Positions 6,857-15,736 of a stretch of DNA of 26,448 nucleotides are shown in pieces. Origin of the DNA: Prevotellaceae bacterium UBA2852 (GTDB lineage: Bacteria; Bacteroidota; Bacteroidia; Bacteroidales; Bacteroidaceae); assembly GCA_002350855.1 (NCBI GenBank), contig DEFM01000031.1, positions 70,241-96,688 of the forward strand, given 5' to 3'. Below the pieces are notes generated by a model. That model had not been told where the DNA came from. It saw nothing but the letters and a program-made list of their open reading frames with translations, and did no database searches. Made by a program: the position numbers and the translations under genes. The stretch's first letter is position 1. The number at the start of each line of letters is the position of its first letter.

Positions 6857-8186
6857 CGCTACAATCGTCAATGAATCGGAACAATGGCTCGGTGCCGTAG
6901 TCATTGACGGAGAATTTATATCCGAGGTGCTGAAGCAGCCTGTGGCAGACACGTCGAAGTACGACAACGTGATTGATGCAACAGGACTTTTCCTCATGCC
7001 TGGCGTGATTGACGATCATGTGCATTTCCGTGAGCCAGGACTGACACACAAGGCTGATATCGCAACCGAAAGCCGTACGGCGGCTGCAGGCGGTGTGACT
7101 TCGTTCATGGACATGCCAAACACTGTGCCGCAGACCACGACGATAGAGGCTCTTGAGGAGAAATTCCGTCTTGGCGCAGAAAAGAGCAGGGTGAACTACT
7201 CCTTCCATTTCGGTGCGACCAACGACAACTCAGACCTGCTTCCACAGCTTGACCCGACGAGGGTACCGGCTGTTAAGGTGTTTATGGGCAGCAGCACAGG
7301 CAATATGCTCGTGGACGGAGATCCGACTCTCCACCGTATCTTCAGCACATCACCGCTGATGATTATGACTCACTGCGAGGATTCTGCGATTATTGAGCAG
7401 AACATAGAGCAGTTCCGCAAACGCTATAAAGGCCAGAACGACTTCCCGGTTCGCTATCACAGCCGCATACGCAGTGCCGAGGCATGCTATTCCTCATCGC
7501 TGCGTGCTGTAAAGATGGCTCAGCTGACCGGGGCGCGACTGCATATAGCCCATGTGTCCACAGCAAAAGAACTGGAGCTGTTTGACGACAACATGGATGT
7601 GACACAGAAGCGAATCACAGCTGAAGTGGCAATTCCTCACCTCATGTTCACCAGCGAAGACTATGACCACCTCGGCGCTAAGATAAAATGCAATCCTTCG
7701 GTCAAGACCATCGAAGACCGTGAGGCACTGCGTGACGCCCTGATGACAGGACAGATTGATGTCATAGCTACCGACCACGCCCCACACCTGCTGCGTGAGA
7801 AGGTAGGCGGAGCGCTCAGGGCAATGTCGGGTATGCCAATGATACAGTTCTCGTTGATATCAATGCTCGAACTGAGCGACCAAGGCTACCTGCCCGTAGA
7901 ACGAGTAGTGCAGCTCATGAGCCACAATCCGGCTCTGCTGTATAAAATCGACCGCCGCGGATTCATCCGTAAGGGTTACTATGCTGACCTCGTGCTTGTA
8001 GATCCGGAAGCTAACTGGAGAGTGCAGTCAGGACAATACTACACCAAGTGCGGATGGACACCGATGGACGAGCGCCTCTTCAAATGGAGAGTGACGCGTA
8101 CCATCGTCAACGGAACCACTGCCTATGCCGATGGAATCGTGGTGGACGGCGTGAGAGGAAAGGAACTGCGCTTCAATGCGGGCTGA
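6837..8186 (+). CDS. pyrC: Dihydroorotase
   Basis: This zinc amidohydrolase interconverts carbamoyl aspartate and dihydroorotate in pyrimidine synthesis. With the start at 6837 it has 449 residues. Metal ligands are visible: HVHFREPG (His61, His63), the probable carboxylated lysine in VKVFMGSSTG (Lys147), His179 in MTHCED, His239 in IAHVS, and Asp313 in ATDHAPH. Length and motif set fit the class I dihydroorotase group; allantoinase is less likely given FREPG and the bacterial context. I chose 6837 because MLTIINN is the natural beta-strand N-terminus; an upstream ATG at 6822 comes from a 15-bp duplication. The gene overlaps the glycosyltransferase by 20 bp, implying translational coupling. 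Confidence 0.92.
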   Translation: MLTIINNATIVNESEQWLGAVVIDGEFISEVLKQPVADTSKYDNVIDATGLFLMPGVIDDHVHFREPGLTHKADIATESRTAAAGGVTSFMDMPNTVPQTTTIEALEEKFRLGAEKSRVNYSFHFGATNDNSDLLPQLDPTRVPAVKVFMGSSTGNMLVDGDPTLHRIFSTSPLMIMTHCEDSAIIEQNIEQFRKRYKGQNDFPVRYHSRIRSAEACYSSSLRAVKMAQLTGARLHIAHVSTAKELELFDDNMDVTQKRITAEVAIPHLMFTSEDYDHLGAKIKCNPSVKTIEDREALRDALMTGQIDVIATDHAPHLLREKVGGALRAMSGMPMIQFSLISMLELSDQGYLPVERVVQLMSHNPALLYKIDRRGFIRKGYYADLVLVDPEANWRVQSGQYYTKCGWTPMDERLFKWRVTRTIVNGTTAYADGIVVDGVRGKELRFNAG

Positions 8187-8214
8187 TAATCCTGCAACCT
8201 AAAGACACTCTCTC

Positions 8215-9102
8215 ATGCGCCTGAACTACAAAATCACAGACATTGTTGACTATATCAACTGGGCATATTTCTTCCATGCGTGGGGACTGCCTGCAAGGAT
8301 GGCCGACATAGTGAAAGTACACGGCTGCGATGCCTGCCGCAATCAGTGGATTGCAACATTCCCGCTAGAGGAACGTGAAAAGGCGAGAGAGGCAGTGCAA
8401 CTATACACCGAAACCCGCCGATGGCTCGGCCTGCTAAGCACTAGGCTGAGCATGAAGGCAGTGGTGGAAATCCTTCCTGCCTGCAGCGATGGCGACGACA
8501 TAGTGGTGCTGTACAACGACAAGGAAGTGCGGCTGCCGATGCTGCGCCAACAGATTCCTGGAACAGACGGCTATTGCCGCTGTCTTGCAGACTTCATACA
8601 TCCACGGGGCAACGGCATGGAAGACCGAATCGGAATCTTTGCCACTTCGGTTAGCTCTCCTGTCAATGAAGGCGATGACTATCACAAACTGCTCACGCAA
8701 ACGCTTGCCGACAGACTGGCAGAGGCTGCCGCAGAATGTCTGCACGAGCAAGTGAGAAAACGAATATGGGGCTATGCTGCGGCAGAAGACCTCACTATAG
8801 AACAAATGCACAGCGAACAGTTCGTCGGAACACGTCCCGCAGTAGGTTATCCTTCAATGCCCGACATGTCGATGAATTTCCTGCTGGACAAAATACTCAA
8901 CTTCCGACAGATTGGAGTTTCCCTTACCGAACACGGTATGATGCAACCCCATGCAAGTGTAAGCGGACTGATGATCTCCCATCCGCAGTCATGCTACTTC
9001 GACGTGGGCAGCATAACGGAAGAACAACTTCTGGACTATGCCCGCCGACGCGAACTACCTGCCGAACAACTCCGGGGGTATGTGAAGGAAGTGGGGAATT
9101 GA
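8215..9102 (+). CDS. Stand-alone MetH-type activation (AdoMet-binding) domain protein
   Basis: The whole 295-residue protein aligns with the C-terminal activation domain of B12-dependent methionine synthase, which binds S-adenosylmethionine to remethylate oxidised cobalamin. Landmarks in order are INWAYFFHAWGL (14-25), GDDIVVLY, CLADFIHP (123-130), LADRLAEAAAECLHE, WGYAAAEDLT, the AdoMet-binding RPAVGYPSMPD (207-217, with Arg207, Gly211 and Tyr212 of RxxxGY), SVSGLMISHPQSCYF, and DYARRREL. The PDH usually seen after GYP is PDM here. No homocysteine, folate or cobalamin domain is attached, so it would work in trans on a MetH core encoded elsewhere, or on another corrinoid protein. It lies 28 bp after pyrC and 5 bp before the phosphoesterase. 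Confidence 0.85.
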   Translation: MRLNYKITDIVDYINWAYFFHAWGLPARMADIVKVHGCDACRNQWIATFPLEEREKAREAVQLYTETRRWLGLLSTRLSMKAVVEILPACSDGDDIVVLYNDKEVRLPMLRQQIPGTDGYCRCLADFIHPRGNGMEDRIGIFATSVSSPVNEGDDYHKLLTQTLADRLAEAAAECLHEQVRKRIWGYAAAEDLTIEQMHSEQFVGTRPAVGYPSMPDMSMNFLLDKILNFRQIGVSLTEHGMMQPHASVSGLMISHPQSCYFDVGSITEEQLLDYARRRELPAEQLRGYVKEVGN

Positions 9103-9107
9103 TAATT

Positions 9108-10310
9108 ATGTTATTCCGAATCCTCATATTACTAATAGTGTTGCTTGTCGTTCCTGACGTGTACATGTATTATGCGTATGTCAGACGTTGGACATCGCGC
9201 TGGTATCTGCGCCTGCTAACGTTCCTGCCATCCATACTGCTGTTAGTATATATGCTGCTCGTACTGCGCATGGATGACATGACGGCAGAACATCAGGTGA
9301 CAGTAGGAAGGTTCATGATCATCTTCCTGCTCGTGACCGTGCCACGATTCCTGTTCACGGTCTTCGACCTGATTGCAATGATAGGCAAAGGACTTTACCG
9401 CCGCATAGTACGCATATTCGCTATGACCATCGCTCTATTCTCGGTGATAGTCCTTCTCTATGGCTACTTCATCGGACGCAGCCATTACATAGTGAAAGAG
9501 CAGACACTGGTATTCGACAACCTTCCCAAAGCCTTCGACGGCTACCGCATACTGCAGTTCTCCGACATGCATCTCGGAACTTATGGTGATAATCACCAGC
9601 AGGACGTGGAAGCGATTGTCGACCTCATAAACAGCCAGAAATGCGATGCCATAGTGTTTACAGGTGATTTGGTGAACTATCAGGCACGTGAAACCGACGG
9701 CTATCGACGCAACCTCTCTAAGCTGCAAGCCCCCGACGGAGTATTTGCGATAATGGGCAATCACGACTACAGCATGTACATCAAGACACTGACACCGGAG
9801 ATGGTGCGTGCCGACATTGCAGAACTGCAGAGACGTGAGCGCAGCTACGGATGGCAACTGCTCCTGAACGAAAACAGAGTGCTGCATAGAGGGAATGACT
9901 CAATAGCGATAATCGGTGTGGAAAATGATGGTGAATTCCCGTTCCCGTCATTAGGAGATTTGCCAAAAGCCTGCAAAGGACTTCAAGGAGTGATGCGCAA
10001 TAAGAATGCTAAAACTCCTGCCGGTCACACTTTCTCCATTCTACTGACTCATGACCCTACACACTGGAGACGCAATGTGTTGCCTGAGACGCGCATTGAC
10101 CTCTCACTCGCAGGACACACTCATGCAGGTCAGTTCAAGGTCTTTGGATGGTCACCCGTCGCTCTCAGATACAAAGAATGGAGCGGAATATACACTGAAT
10201 GTTCACAAGTGCTGAATGTCAATGAGGGTATAGGTGGAGTGATGTTCCCCTTCCGCTTTGGCGCATGGCCCGAATTGACTGTGATAACCCTGAGAAAAGG
10301 TAATAGATAA
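9108..10310 (+). CDS. Membrane-anchored calcineurin-like metallophosphoesterase
   Basis: A 400-residue protein with about four N-terminal hydrophobic helices (residues 1-125) followed by a two-metal calcineurin-type phosphoesterase domain. Metal-ligand motifs are FSDMHLGTY, FTGDLVNY, MGNHDYSMY, LTHDPTHW and LAGHTHAGQ, in the normal order. Members with this architecture act on phosphoesters at the membrane; some hydrolyse UDP-diacylglucosamine or other lipid pyrophosphates, but the substrate is not evident here. The frame is open upstream to 8736, inside the previous gene; I place the start at 9108 because it begins the first hydrophobic segment (MLFRILILLIVLL) and lies just after the upstream stop. 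Confidence 0.85.
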   Translation: MLFRILILLIVLLVVPDVYMYYAYVRRWTSRWYLRLLTFLPSILLLVYMLLVLRMDDMTAEHQVTVGRFMIIFLLVTVPRFLFTVFDLIAMIGKGLYRRIVRIFAMTIALFSVIVLLYGYFIGRSHYIVKEQTLVFDNLPKAFDGYRILQFSDMHLGTYGDNHQQDVEAIVDLINSQKCDAIVFTGDLVNYQARETDGYRRNLSKLQAPDGVFAIMGNHDYSMYIKTLTPEMVRADIAELQRRERSYGWQLLLNENRVLHRGNDSIAIIGVENDGEFPFPSLGDLPKACKGLQGVMRNKNAKTPAGHTFSILLTHDPTHWRRNVLPETRIDLSLAGHTHAGQFKVFGWSPVALRYKEWSGIYTECSQVLNVNEGIGGVMFPFRFGAWPELTVITLRKGNR

Positions 10311-10341
10311 TAATTGTAAATCGTAAAAATGTAATAATCCC

Positions 10342-11091
10342 ATGTTGTGGTTCCTGTATAAACTATATTCCTTTGTTATAGCATTGCCGCTATTCTTGGT
10401 ATCAACAATTCTGACATCGCTTACGGTAAGTCTTGCTGCACTGTTTGGTGATAAGGACGTGGTTGACTATTACGCCTGCAAGTGTTGGGGACGGTTTACA
10501 TGTTTCATATTCCTTCTTCCTGTTCATGTTGAAGGAAGAGAGAAACTCGACAAGAATCAGTCCTATGTGTTTCTTGCCAACCATCAGGGATATTTAGACA
10601 TATTCATCATCTATGGCTATCTGGGACATAATTTCAAGTGGATGATGAAGGAATATCTTCGCAAGATGCCATTCATTGGCTTTGCTTGTGCATGTACCAA
10701 TCAGATATTCGTAGGTGATTCGCGTTCCGCTATTCAGAAGGCAGTCGAACAGTCGAGACAAACTCTTAAGGGAGGAATGTCTATGGTGATTTTCCCCGAA
10801 GGCACACGTACCTACGATGGAAAGATGGGTGAATTCAAACGTGGAGCATTTATGCTTGCCAACGAAATTGCACTGCCGATAGTTCCGATAACCATCAACG
10901 GCTCGTTTGACTGTTTTTCCCGTAAGGCACGAAGCATGAGTTTCGGAAAACTGTCATTGTGCGTTCACGACCCTATTACTGCAGAGGAATATCAAAATAA
11001 GCCTACCAAGGTTGTGATGAAAGAAGTGTTTGATACAATCAATGCAGGCGTGGAGCCGAAATACGGAATAAGCAATTCACAGGATGAATAA
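10342..11091 (+). CDS. 1-acyl-sn-glycerol-3-phosphate acyltransferase (PlsC family)
   Basis: A 249-residue acyltransferase that would convert lysophosphatidic acid to phosphatidic acid at the inner membrane. The catalytic NHQGYLD (His81, Asp86 of the HxxxxD motif) and the phosphate-binding FPEGTR (151-156) are both present with the usual spacing, after an N-terminal hydrophobic segment (about 8-33). A later VPITINGSFD matches the fourth family block. It follows the phosphoesterase by 31 bp and overlaps licD by 8 bp. Related acyltransferases that modify other lipids, such as ornithine lipids, share these motifs, so the acceptor is an inference. Confidence 0.88.
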   Translation: MLWFLYKLYSFVIALPLFLVSTILTSLTVSLAALFGDKDVVDYYACKCWGRFTCFIFLLPVHVEGREKLDKNQSYVFLANHQGYLDIFIIYGYLGHNFKWMMKEYLRKMPFIGFACACTNQIFVGDSRSAIQKAVEQSRQTLKGGMSMVIFPEGTRTYDGKMGEFKRGAFMLANEIALPIVPITINGSFDCFSRKARSMSFGKLSLCVHDPITAEEYQNKPTKVVMKEVFDTINAGVEPKYGISNSQDE

Positions 11092-11881
11092 CGAAGAACT
11101 GCGAAAACGATTCAATCCTGATGGTTCACTCCTTCGCCGTCAGCAGATGCGGATGCTGGAGATTCTGATTGAGGTCGATAGAATCTGCCGTAAGCACCAC
11201 ATTAATTATTGGCTAAGCAGCGGTACGCTTATAGGTGCTGTAAGGCATGGAGGTTTTATTCCTTGGGACGACGACCTGGATATAGAGATGCTTCGCAAGG
11301 ACTATCTCAAATTGATGAAAATACTGCCTGCTGAACTTCCTGATTGGCTTGCTCTCCAGAACAGTGAAACCGATCCCAATTATTTCTTTTTCTATGCCAA
11401 GATACGAGACCGCCGCTCACGCATGAGGGAGGAAACCAATTATGACCGCATGTGGAAGGAGCAGGGAATCTATATTGATATATTCCCTATGGAACGTCAT
11501 CCGCTATGGTTGCATAAACTGACTGAAACCACGGTTGGACATATGTATAAGATATGGCGGACAAGCACAGATGACCAGAGAAGTATAAAGGCTGTACGAC
11601 GCATATTCAAATTCAACAATAATTTTGTTTTTCCATGCCTGAGATTCATATGCAGACTTTTGCCTGCAAAGGTTATTACATCAGGTATGGGCATCCCTTT
11701 CCATAATCCCCGCTATGCCAGCGAGATTTTCCCTCTGGCTAAACATAAATTTGAAGGACACGAATTTCCCGTGCCCTTCAACTATGATGCTCATCTCCGT
11801 CACATCTACGGAGACTATATGCAACTGCCCGATCTTTCCCGTCTCGCTCCGCATGTAAGCAAATTAGAGTTTGACGAATGA
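11084..11881 (+). CDS. LicD-family phosphotransferase
   Basis: A 265-residue member of the LicD/fukutin-related nucleotidyltransferase-fold family. The signature is clear: YWLSSGTLIGAVRHGG followed by FIPWDDDLDIEM (Asp62-64 and Asp66, presumed metal ligands) and later YIDIFPME. LicD proteins move phosphocholine or similar phospho-substituents onto surface glycans. Position in an operon with a polyprenyl-phosphate glycosyltransferase and PlsC fits envelope modification, but no choline uptake or kinase gene is in the window, so the transferred group is unknown. The start ATG overlaps the end of plsC by 8 bp. It ends 21 bp from the convergent phosphoesterase, with no obvious terminator between. 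Confidence 0.88.
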   Translation: MNNEELRKRFNPDGSLLRRQQMRMLEILIEVDRICRKHHINYWLSSGTLIGAVRHGGFIPWDDDLDIEMLRKDYLKLMKILPAELPDWLALQNSETDPNYFFFYAKIRDRRSRMREETNYDRMWKEQGIYIDIFPMERHPLWLHKLTETTVGHMYKIWRTSTDDQRSIKAVRRIFKFNNNFVFPCLRFICRLLPAKVITSGMGIPFHNPRYASEIFPLAKHKFEGHEFPVPFNYDAHLRHIYGDYMQLPDLSRLAPHVSKLEFDE

Positions 11882-11902
11882 TCCTGAATAATTCTTCTTG
11901 CT

Positions 11903-13747
11903 TTATTTAACTATTACTTTCTGCCCTTTGGTAATATAGAGTCCTTTGGTGGCATGGTTCACTTTTCTGCCAGACAGGTCATAGATTTCTGCAGTCTCTA
12001 CATGCATATCCTTTAAGAAGGTTCCTTGTATAGCAGTGGGTTCTGGTATTTCCACCTTACGGTAAGAGATATATGGAGCAAGGTTTTTGTTCACTGTTAT
12101 ACCGTTGATAGTACCTGAACGGTTATAGTTCTTCATGTGCAGCTCAACACGATCCGGATAGACATATACCATGAGTGCCTGAACGATGTTTGGAGTTTCT
12201 ACAGGCATATCACCTGGGTCAATGGTGTTGTAGTAGTAACGCATCGATCCCATGAAAGCAGAGAAGAAACTTGGATCGCCTTCAGTCTCTGTCTTGGCAA
12301 CTTGTAATTTCCAAAGAGCATTGGTCTGACTTGCACTGATTGTGATTATTCCATCAACTGGCTCTACCAGCAAACCCACCAGTCGGTTGCTGTTGGTTGC
12401 GGGATAACCTTCATTTGTTAGGGCATAGAGTTTGGTGCGGTCCTTGGCATTCTCAGCGACAATCAGATATGACTCGCCTTCTTTCAGCTCGTCAGTCTTT
12501 ATTGCTGTGATGCTTGTGTCTGTTCGTTCTGTAACCTTATAGAAATAGGTTGGGTAGTTGTTGGTGTTTGCAGAGAAACGTCCGTTGGAACTGGAGATTA
12601 CATAGTTGCCGTTAGCCTCAGAAGCGCTCCCGCTCACTTTTAAGGCAAAAGCATAATTATCAGCGTTGGTTACCTCTATTGTAACTAATGTCGGGTCTGC
12701 TACCATTCCCAAGTTAACGGAATTAAATCCAAGATATTCACCTGAAGCCTCACTGTGAATGTTCCAGTTGATATTCTTCTTGTCAGACTCATCCTCATCT
12801 TCTACTCCTTCAGGCATGACATCTACATGAGTGTCGTCGGTTGTTGCGATTACCTGTCCAGTGGTGTTGTAGCGAGTCACACGCTGCGAAGTCTTGACAC
12901 GGGTATAGGCCTTATCTCCTCCGTGGTCGTGACCGTAGAGCATAATGAGGTTAGGATATTTGCATAATGTCTGCTTCAGGAGTTTTTCGCCTGGAGAAGA
13001 AGCCATTCCTTTAGATGGCTCACGAATGCTGTTGGAGTCCGCAAAAGGAACGTGGAGCGCAAAGAAAACTACTTTATTCGGATGCCCGTCGTATATCTCC
13101 GCCAGTTTGTCAGCAACCCATTTCACTGATTCTTCTGAATAGACGTAGTTCCATGCATTTTGGAAAAAATTCTTGCCGCAGTTAAGAATAACGAAGTCAA
13201 AACCGTTGATTACATAGTGGTAGGCAGCCAAGAGAGTCATGGTGCCCAGTTCTCCATTGTCTGCATCTTCATAGAAAGCTTCACTTTCTGCCAGTTCCCC
13301 GATGTCCTGCTTCATAGGGTAAGAATAATAATCACCTGCGTTGTATGGCTTGGGTATATTGTCCCAATTAGCTACTTCGTAGTCGTGATTACCTGTCACA
13401 TATAGCACAGGAGTGGATGTTGTTGATGGAAAGGCCAGACGTGAACGTTTGGCAATCAGCGTACGCACCTTTTCCCAGTTGGCGTAGGGAATAGTGGCAT
13501 CGCTGGTGCAGTCGCCTCCAAGAAGCATTGCATCGATTTTCTCATCGCGCTTAATAATGCTGATAGTTCTGGTGAACGAACCGCGCAGGGCAATATCATC
13601 GATATTCTCGATAAGTGAGCGCTCTGTGTGAATGTCAGATATACATGCCAGCGTCAAAAGAGGCTTGTCCTTATCCTCATTCTGTGCATTGCTCATTCCT
13701 GCCCAGGAAAGGAATGCAACGATAAGCAGTAGAAGTCTAGTTCTCAT
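11903..13747 (-). CDS. Secreted calcineurin-like metallophosphoesterase with C-terminal sorting-like tail
   Basis: A 614-residue exported protein: signal peptide ending near SNAQ (about 22), then a metallophosphoesterase domain with ISDIH (Asp38, His40), LGGDC (Asp79), TGNHDYE (Asn120, His121), ALHVPF (His232) and YGHDHGG (272-277). Residues about 330-570 form a beta-rich region. The last 30 residues (AEIYDLSGRKV...KGLYITKGQKVIVK) resemble the Bacteroidetes C-terminal module linked to type IX export or surface anchoring. Substrates could be extracellular nucleotides, phosphosugars or phospholipids. It is the third gene of the peroxiredoxin-transporter operon, 12 bp after the transporter. Confidence 0.85.
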   Translation of the reverse strand: MRTRLLLLIVAFLSWAGMSNAQNEDKDKPLLTLACISDIHTERSLIENIDDIALRGSFTRTISIIKRDEKIDAMLLGGDCTSDATIPYANWEKVRTLIAKRSRLAFPSTTSTPVLYVTGNHDYEVANWDNIPKPYNAGDYYSYPMKQDIGELAESEAFYEDADNGELGTMTLLAAYHYVINGFDFVILNCGKNFFQNAWNYVYSEESVKWVADKLAEIYDGHPNKVVFFALHVPFADSNSIREPSKGMASSPGEKLLKQTLCKYPNLIMLYGHDHGGDKAYTRVKTSQRVTRYNTTGQVIATTDDTHVDVMPEGVEDEDESDKKNINWNIHSEASGEYLGFNSVNLGMVADPTLVTIEVTNADNYAFALKVSGSASEANGNYVISSSNGRFSANTNNYPTYFYKVTERTDTSITAIKTDELKEGESYLIVAENAKDRTKLYALTNEGYPATNSNRLVGLLVEPVDGIITISASQTNALWKLQVAKTETEGDPSFFSAFMGSMRYYYNTIDPGDMPVETPNIVQALMVYVYPDRVELHMKNYNRSGTINGITVNKNLAPYISYRKVEIPEPTAIQGTFLKDMHVETAEIYDLSGRKVNHATKGLYITKGQKVIVK

Positions 13748-13759
13748 GGTTGAAGAGTG

Positions 13760-14731
13760 TTAATTGTTATTCTTTTCCGTTTTATCCATTCTCAAGAACA
13801 GCCCTGCCAGGATTGTTCCGCTGATACTGTGCCATGCACAAGATATGGCGCAAGGCAATACTGCCAAAGGCTGGGCTGCGAAGAATGTACCTGCCAGAAC
13901 TGTGGCAAGTCCGGCATTCTGCATTCCGACTTCAATGGAAATCGTACGTTTCTTTGCCGTGTTGAACTTTGCGAGCCAACCAGCCATCCAACCAAGAATA
14001 TATCCCAGTGTGTTGTGGCAGAATACCACAGCAAAGGTCCAGAGGAAGAGTGTCAGGCCACGTGCAACAAGGTCGTCGTGCACTGTTGAAATCACACCTC
14101 CTACAATGCAGGCCAGACAAGTTACACTAAGCCCAGGCATAAGAGACTGGATGGTAGGGAAACTCTCGCGTTTAGAGTAAACGTAGTTGAGGAAACAACC
14201 TAAGCCAACTGGAATTACCGTAACTATCAGAATGTTGATAAACATTCCAACAGCATCTATTTCAATAATCTCGCCTGCTGTCAATTGCATGAGCAGAGGA
14301 GTCATTATCGGTGCGAGTAGGGTGGAGGCACATGTCATTCCTACAGAGAACGCCACGTCACCATGGCAAAGGTATGACATGATATTGCTTGACACTCCAC
14401 CAGGGCAACATCCTACAAGTAAGATACCCAATGCAAGTGCAGGGTCAAGTCCAAACACTTTTACAAGCAAATAGGCTACACATGGCATGATGATGAACTG
14501 TGCACATGCACCAATGAAGATGTCTAAAGGTCTACGTGCAAGCACACGAAAATCGTCAGTGGTCAGTGTAAGACCCATTGTCAGCATGATAATACCCAGT
14601 ATCACCGTCTGAGTATTGCCACGAACCCAATTAAACGCATCAGGAACGAAGAATGTGAACACGGCCACTGCTATCACAGCCAATGATGCATTAGCTGCCA
14701 GCCACTTGCTTATACTCTGAAATATATTCAT
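13760..14731 (-). CDS. Bile acid:sodium symporter (BASS) family transporter
   Basis: A 323-residue, highly hydrophobic inner-membrane protein of the BASS/NTCP family, with about nine or ten membrane segments. Family signatures are LGIIMLTMGLTL near 45-56, GCCPGGVSSNIMSYL (107-121), which forms the crossover motif near the sodium site, and ISIEVGMQNAGLATVL, the second crossover motif. Bacterial relatives import bile acids, pantoate or other organic anions with Na+; the substrate cannot be assigned here. The gene starts 13 bp after the peroxiredoxin stop and ends 12 bp before the phosphoesterase, indicating one transcript. Confidence 0.87.
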   Translation of the reverse strand: MNIFQSISKWLAANASLAVIAVAVFTFFVPDAFNWVRGNTQTVILGIIMLTMGLTLTTDDFRVLARRPLDIFIGACAQFIIMPCVAYLLVKVFGLDPALALGILLVGCCPGGVSSNIMSYLCHGDVAFSVGMTCASTLLAPIMTPLLMQLTAGEIIEIDAVGMFINILIVTVIPVGLGCFLNYVYSKRESFPTIQSLMPGLSVTCLACIVGGVISTVHDDLVARGLTLFLWTFAVVFCHNTLGYILGWMAGWLAKFNTAKKRTISIEVGMQNAGLATVLAGTFFAAQPLAVLPCAISCAWHSISGTILAGLFLRMDKTEKNNN

Positions 14732-14744
14732 TGTCCTGTATTTT

Positions 14745-15194
14745 TTATCCTAATATCTGTTCACCGTGTTCCTTGGTCTTGACCTGCTTGCCGGCAAAAA
14801 TCTTTTCTATACGTCCGTTCTCATCAATAATGAATGTGGTGCGAATCGTACCCATAGTCTTCTTGCCGTACATATTCTTCTCACCCCATGCACCCATTGC
14901 CTCAAGCAGAGTATGATCTACATCCGCAATAAGAGGAAAAGGCAACTGATACTTCTCCTTGAATTTGATATGAGAAGCAGCAGAATCCTTGCTCACTCCA
15001 ACAACTTCATAACCAGCCTGCTGCAGGTCGTTATGGCGGTCACGCAGAGAACAAGCTTCTGCAGTGCACCCACTTGTGTTGTCTTTGGGGTAGAAGTAAA
15101 GAACCAGTTTCCTTCCCTTGAAGTCACTCAGTTTAATCTCTCTTCCTTGTTCGTCGCGCCCCAATACTTCAGGCGCCATATCACCTATGTTCAT
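14745..15194 (-). CDS. bcp: Thiol peroxidase/peroxiredoxin, Bcp (PrxQ) type
   Basis: A 149-residue atypical two-cysteine peroxiredoxin that reduces hydrogen peroxide and organic hydroperoxides with thioredoxin. The active site reads YFYPKDNTSGCTAEACSLRD, with the peroxidatic cysteine in GCT and the resolving cysteine five residues later, the alpha-type BCP arrangement. The C-terminal part (TTFIIDENGRIEKIF) is standard. An upstream ATG at 15224 would add ten residues, but it lies inside the TACCTTTG promoter box, so the start at 15194 (MNIGDMAPEV) is preferred. First gene of a likely three-gene operon. Confidence 0.93.
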   Translation of the reverse strand: MNIGDMAPEVLGRDEQGREIKLSDFKGRKLVLYFYPKDNTSGCTAEACSLRDRHNDLQQAGYEVVGVSKDSAASHIKFKEKYQLPFPLIADVDHTLLEAMGAWGEKNMYGKKTMGTIRTTFIIDENGRIEKIFAGKQVKTKEHGEQILG

Positions 15195-15221
15195 AGTTTT
15201 GTGTATTTTATGGTTTATTGG

Positions 15222-15229
15222 CAAAGGTA
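15222..15229 (-). promoter_or_regulatory. TACCTTTG promoter box for the bcp operon
   Basis: Read on the minus strand this is TACCTTTG, an exact match to the Bacteroidetes TAnnTTTG -7 element. Transcription would begin near 15215, leaving a leader of about 20 nt before the bcp ATG at 15194. A clear -33 box is not visible. Confidence 0.6.
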
Positions 15230-15230
15230 C

Positions 15231-15263
15231 AAAAAAACCGCATAACTCATTTAAGTTACACGG
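15231..15263 (-). terminator. Hairpin with T-run between the XRE fragment and bcp
   Basis: Arms at 15238-15247 and 15254-15263 pair at 8 of 10 positions with a 6-nt loop. Minus-strand transcription would run from the stem into seven T residues (15231-15237). It would isolate the bcp promoter from readthrough out of the truncated regulator. Confidence 0.4.
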
Positions 15264-15361
15264 CTTTTTATTATAAATATGTGTAGTATGTTACTTTCCT
15301 TTACCACATTTTCTTGATTTGGGCTGGTTGTACATGGAAGAGGAAGATGCCTGCTCCATGA

Positions 15362-15604
15362 TTACATTGCTCTTATTTTTTTCTGCGCAATAATGATAGC
15401 ATCGTTACACAATTCACGTTCTTGCTCATCCTCAACAGCATTAATGAACTTGTCTGCCAACCATAAAGTCAGCATTTCCTTTTCATCCTGATGAAGATAT
15501 TCCGCAAGTTTGATGACTTGTTCACGCTTTGCTCTTCTGTCACCGCGTTCTATCTTACTGAACATCGGTGTATCAATTTCCAATACTGCAGCCAACTGGC
15601 TCAC
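15362..15604 (-). pseudogene. Truncated XRE-family HTH regulator
   Basis: The 80-codon frame contains a typical XRE core, SQLAAVLEIDTPMFSKIERG followed by DRRAKREQVIKLAEYL, and a helical tail (TLWLADKFINAVEDEQEREL). Family members begin about 20 residues earlier with a first helix of the form IGxxIRxLREEK; here the upstream in-frame sequence (SHFTLFNSSLV) does not match and the only start is a GTG at the break. Relatives in Bacteroidetes often regulate restriction-modification or mobile genes. Loss of helix 1 suggests it is not a working DNA-binding protein, although a re-started short product cannot be excluded. Confidence 0.55.
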
Positions 15605-15736
15605 TAAGGATGAGTTGAATAGTGTAAAGTGGCTGCCTGCAGATGCGAAATTGATATCACATTTAAGATGTCTGAAGGAAGAGAGAAGATGCTGAATTGA
15701 GCAATAGAGCAGAAATCAAAAACGTTATAAGAATAT

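Noticed and set aside
8736..10310. 524-residue version of the membrane phosphoesterase
   Set aside because: The extra 124 residues overlap the MetH-type gene, are unlike any domain, and a natural membrane-protein start lies at 9108.
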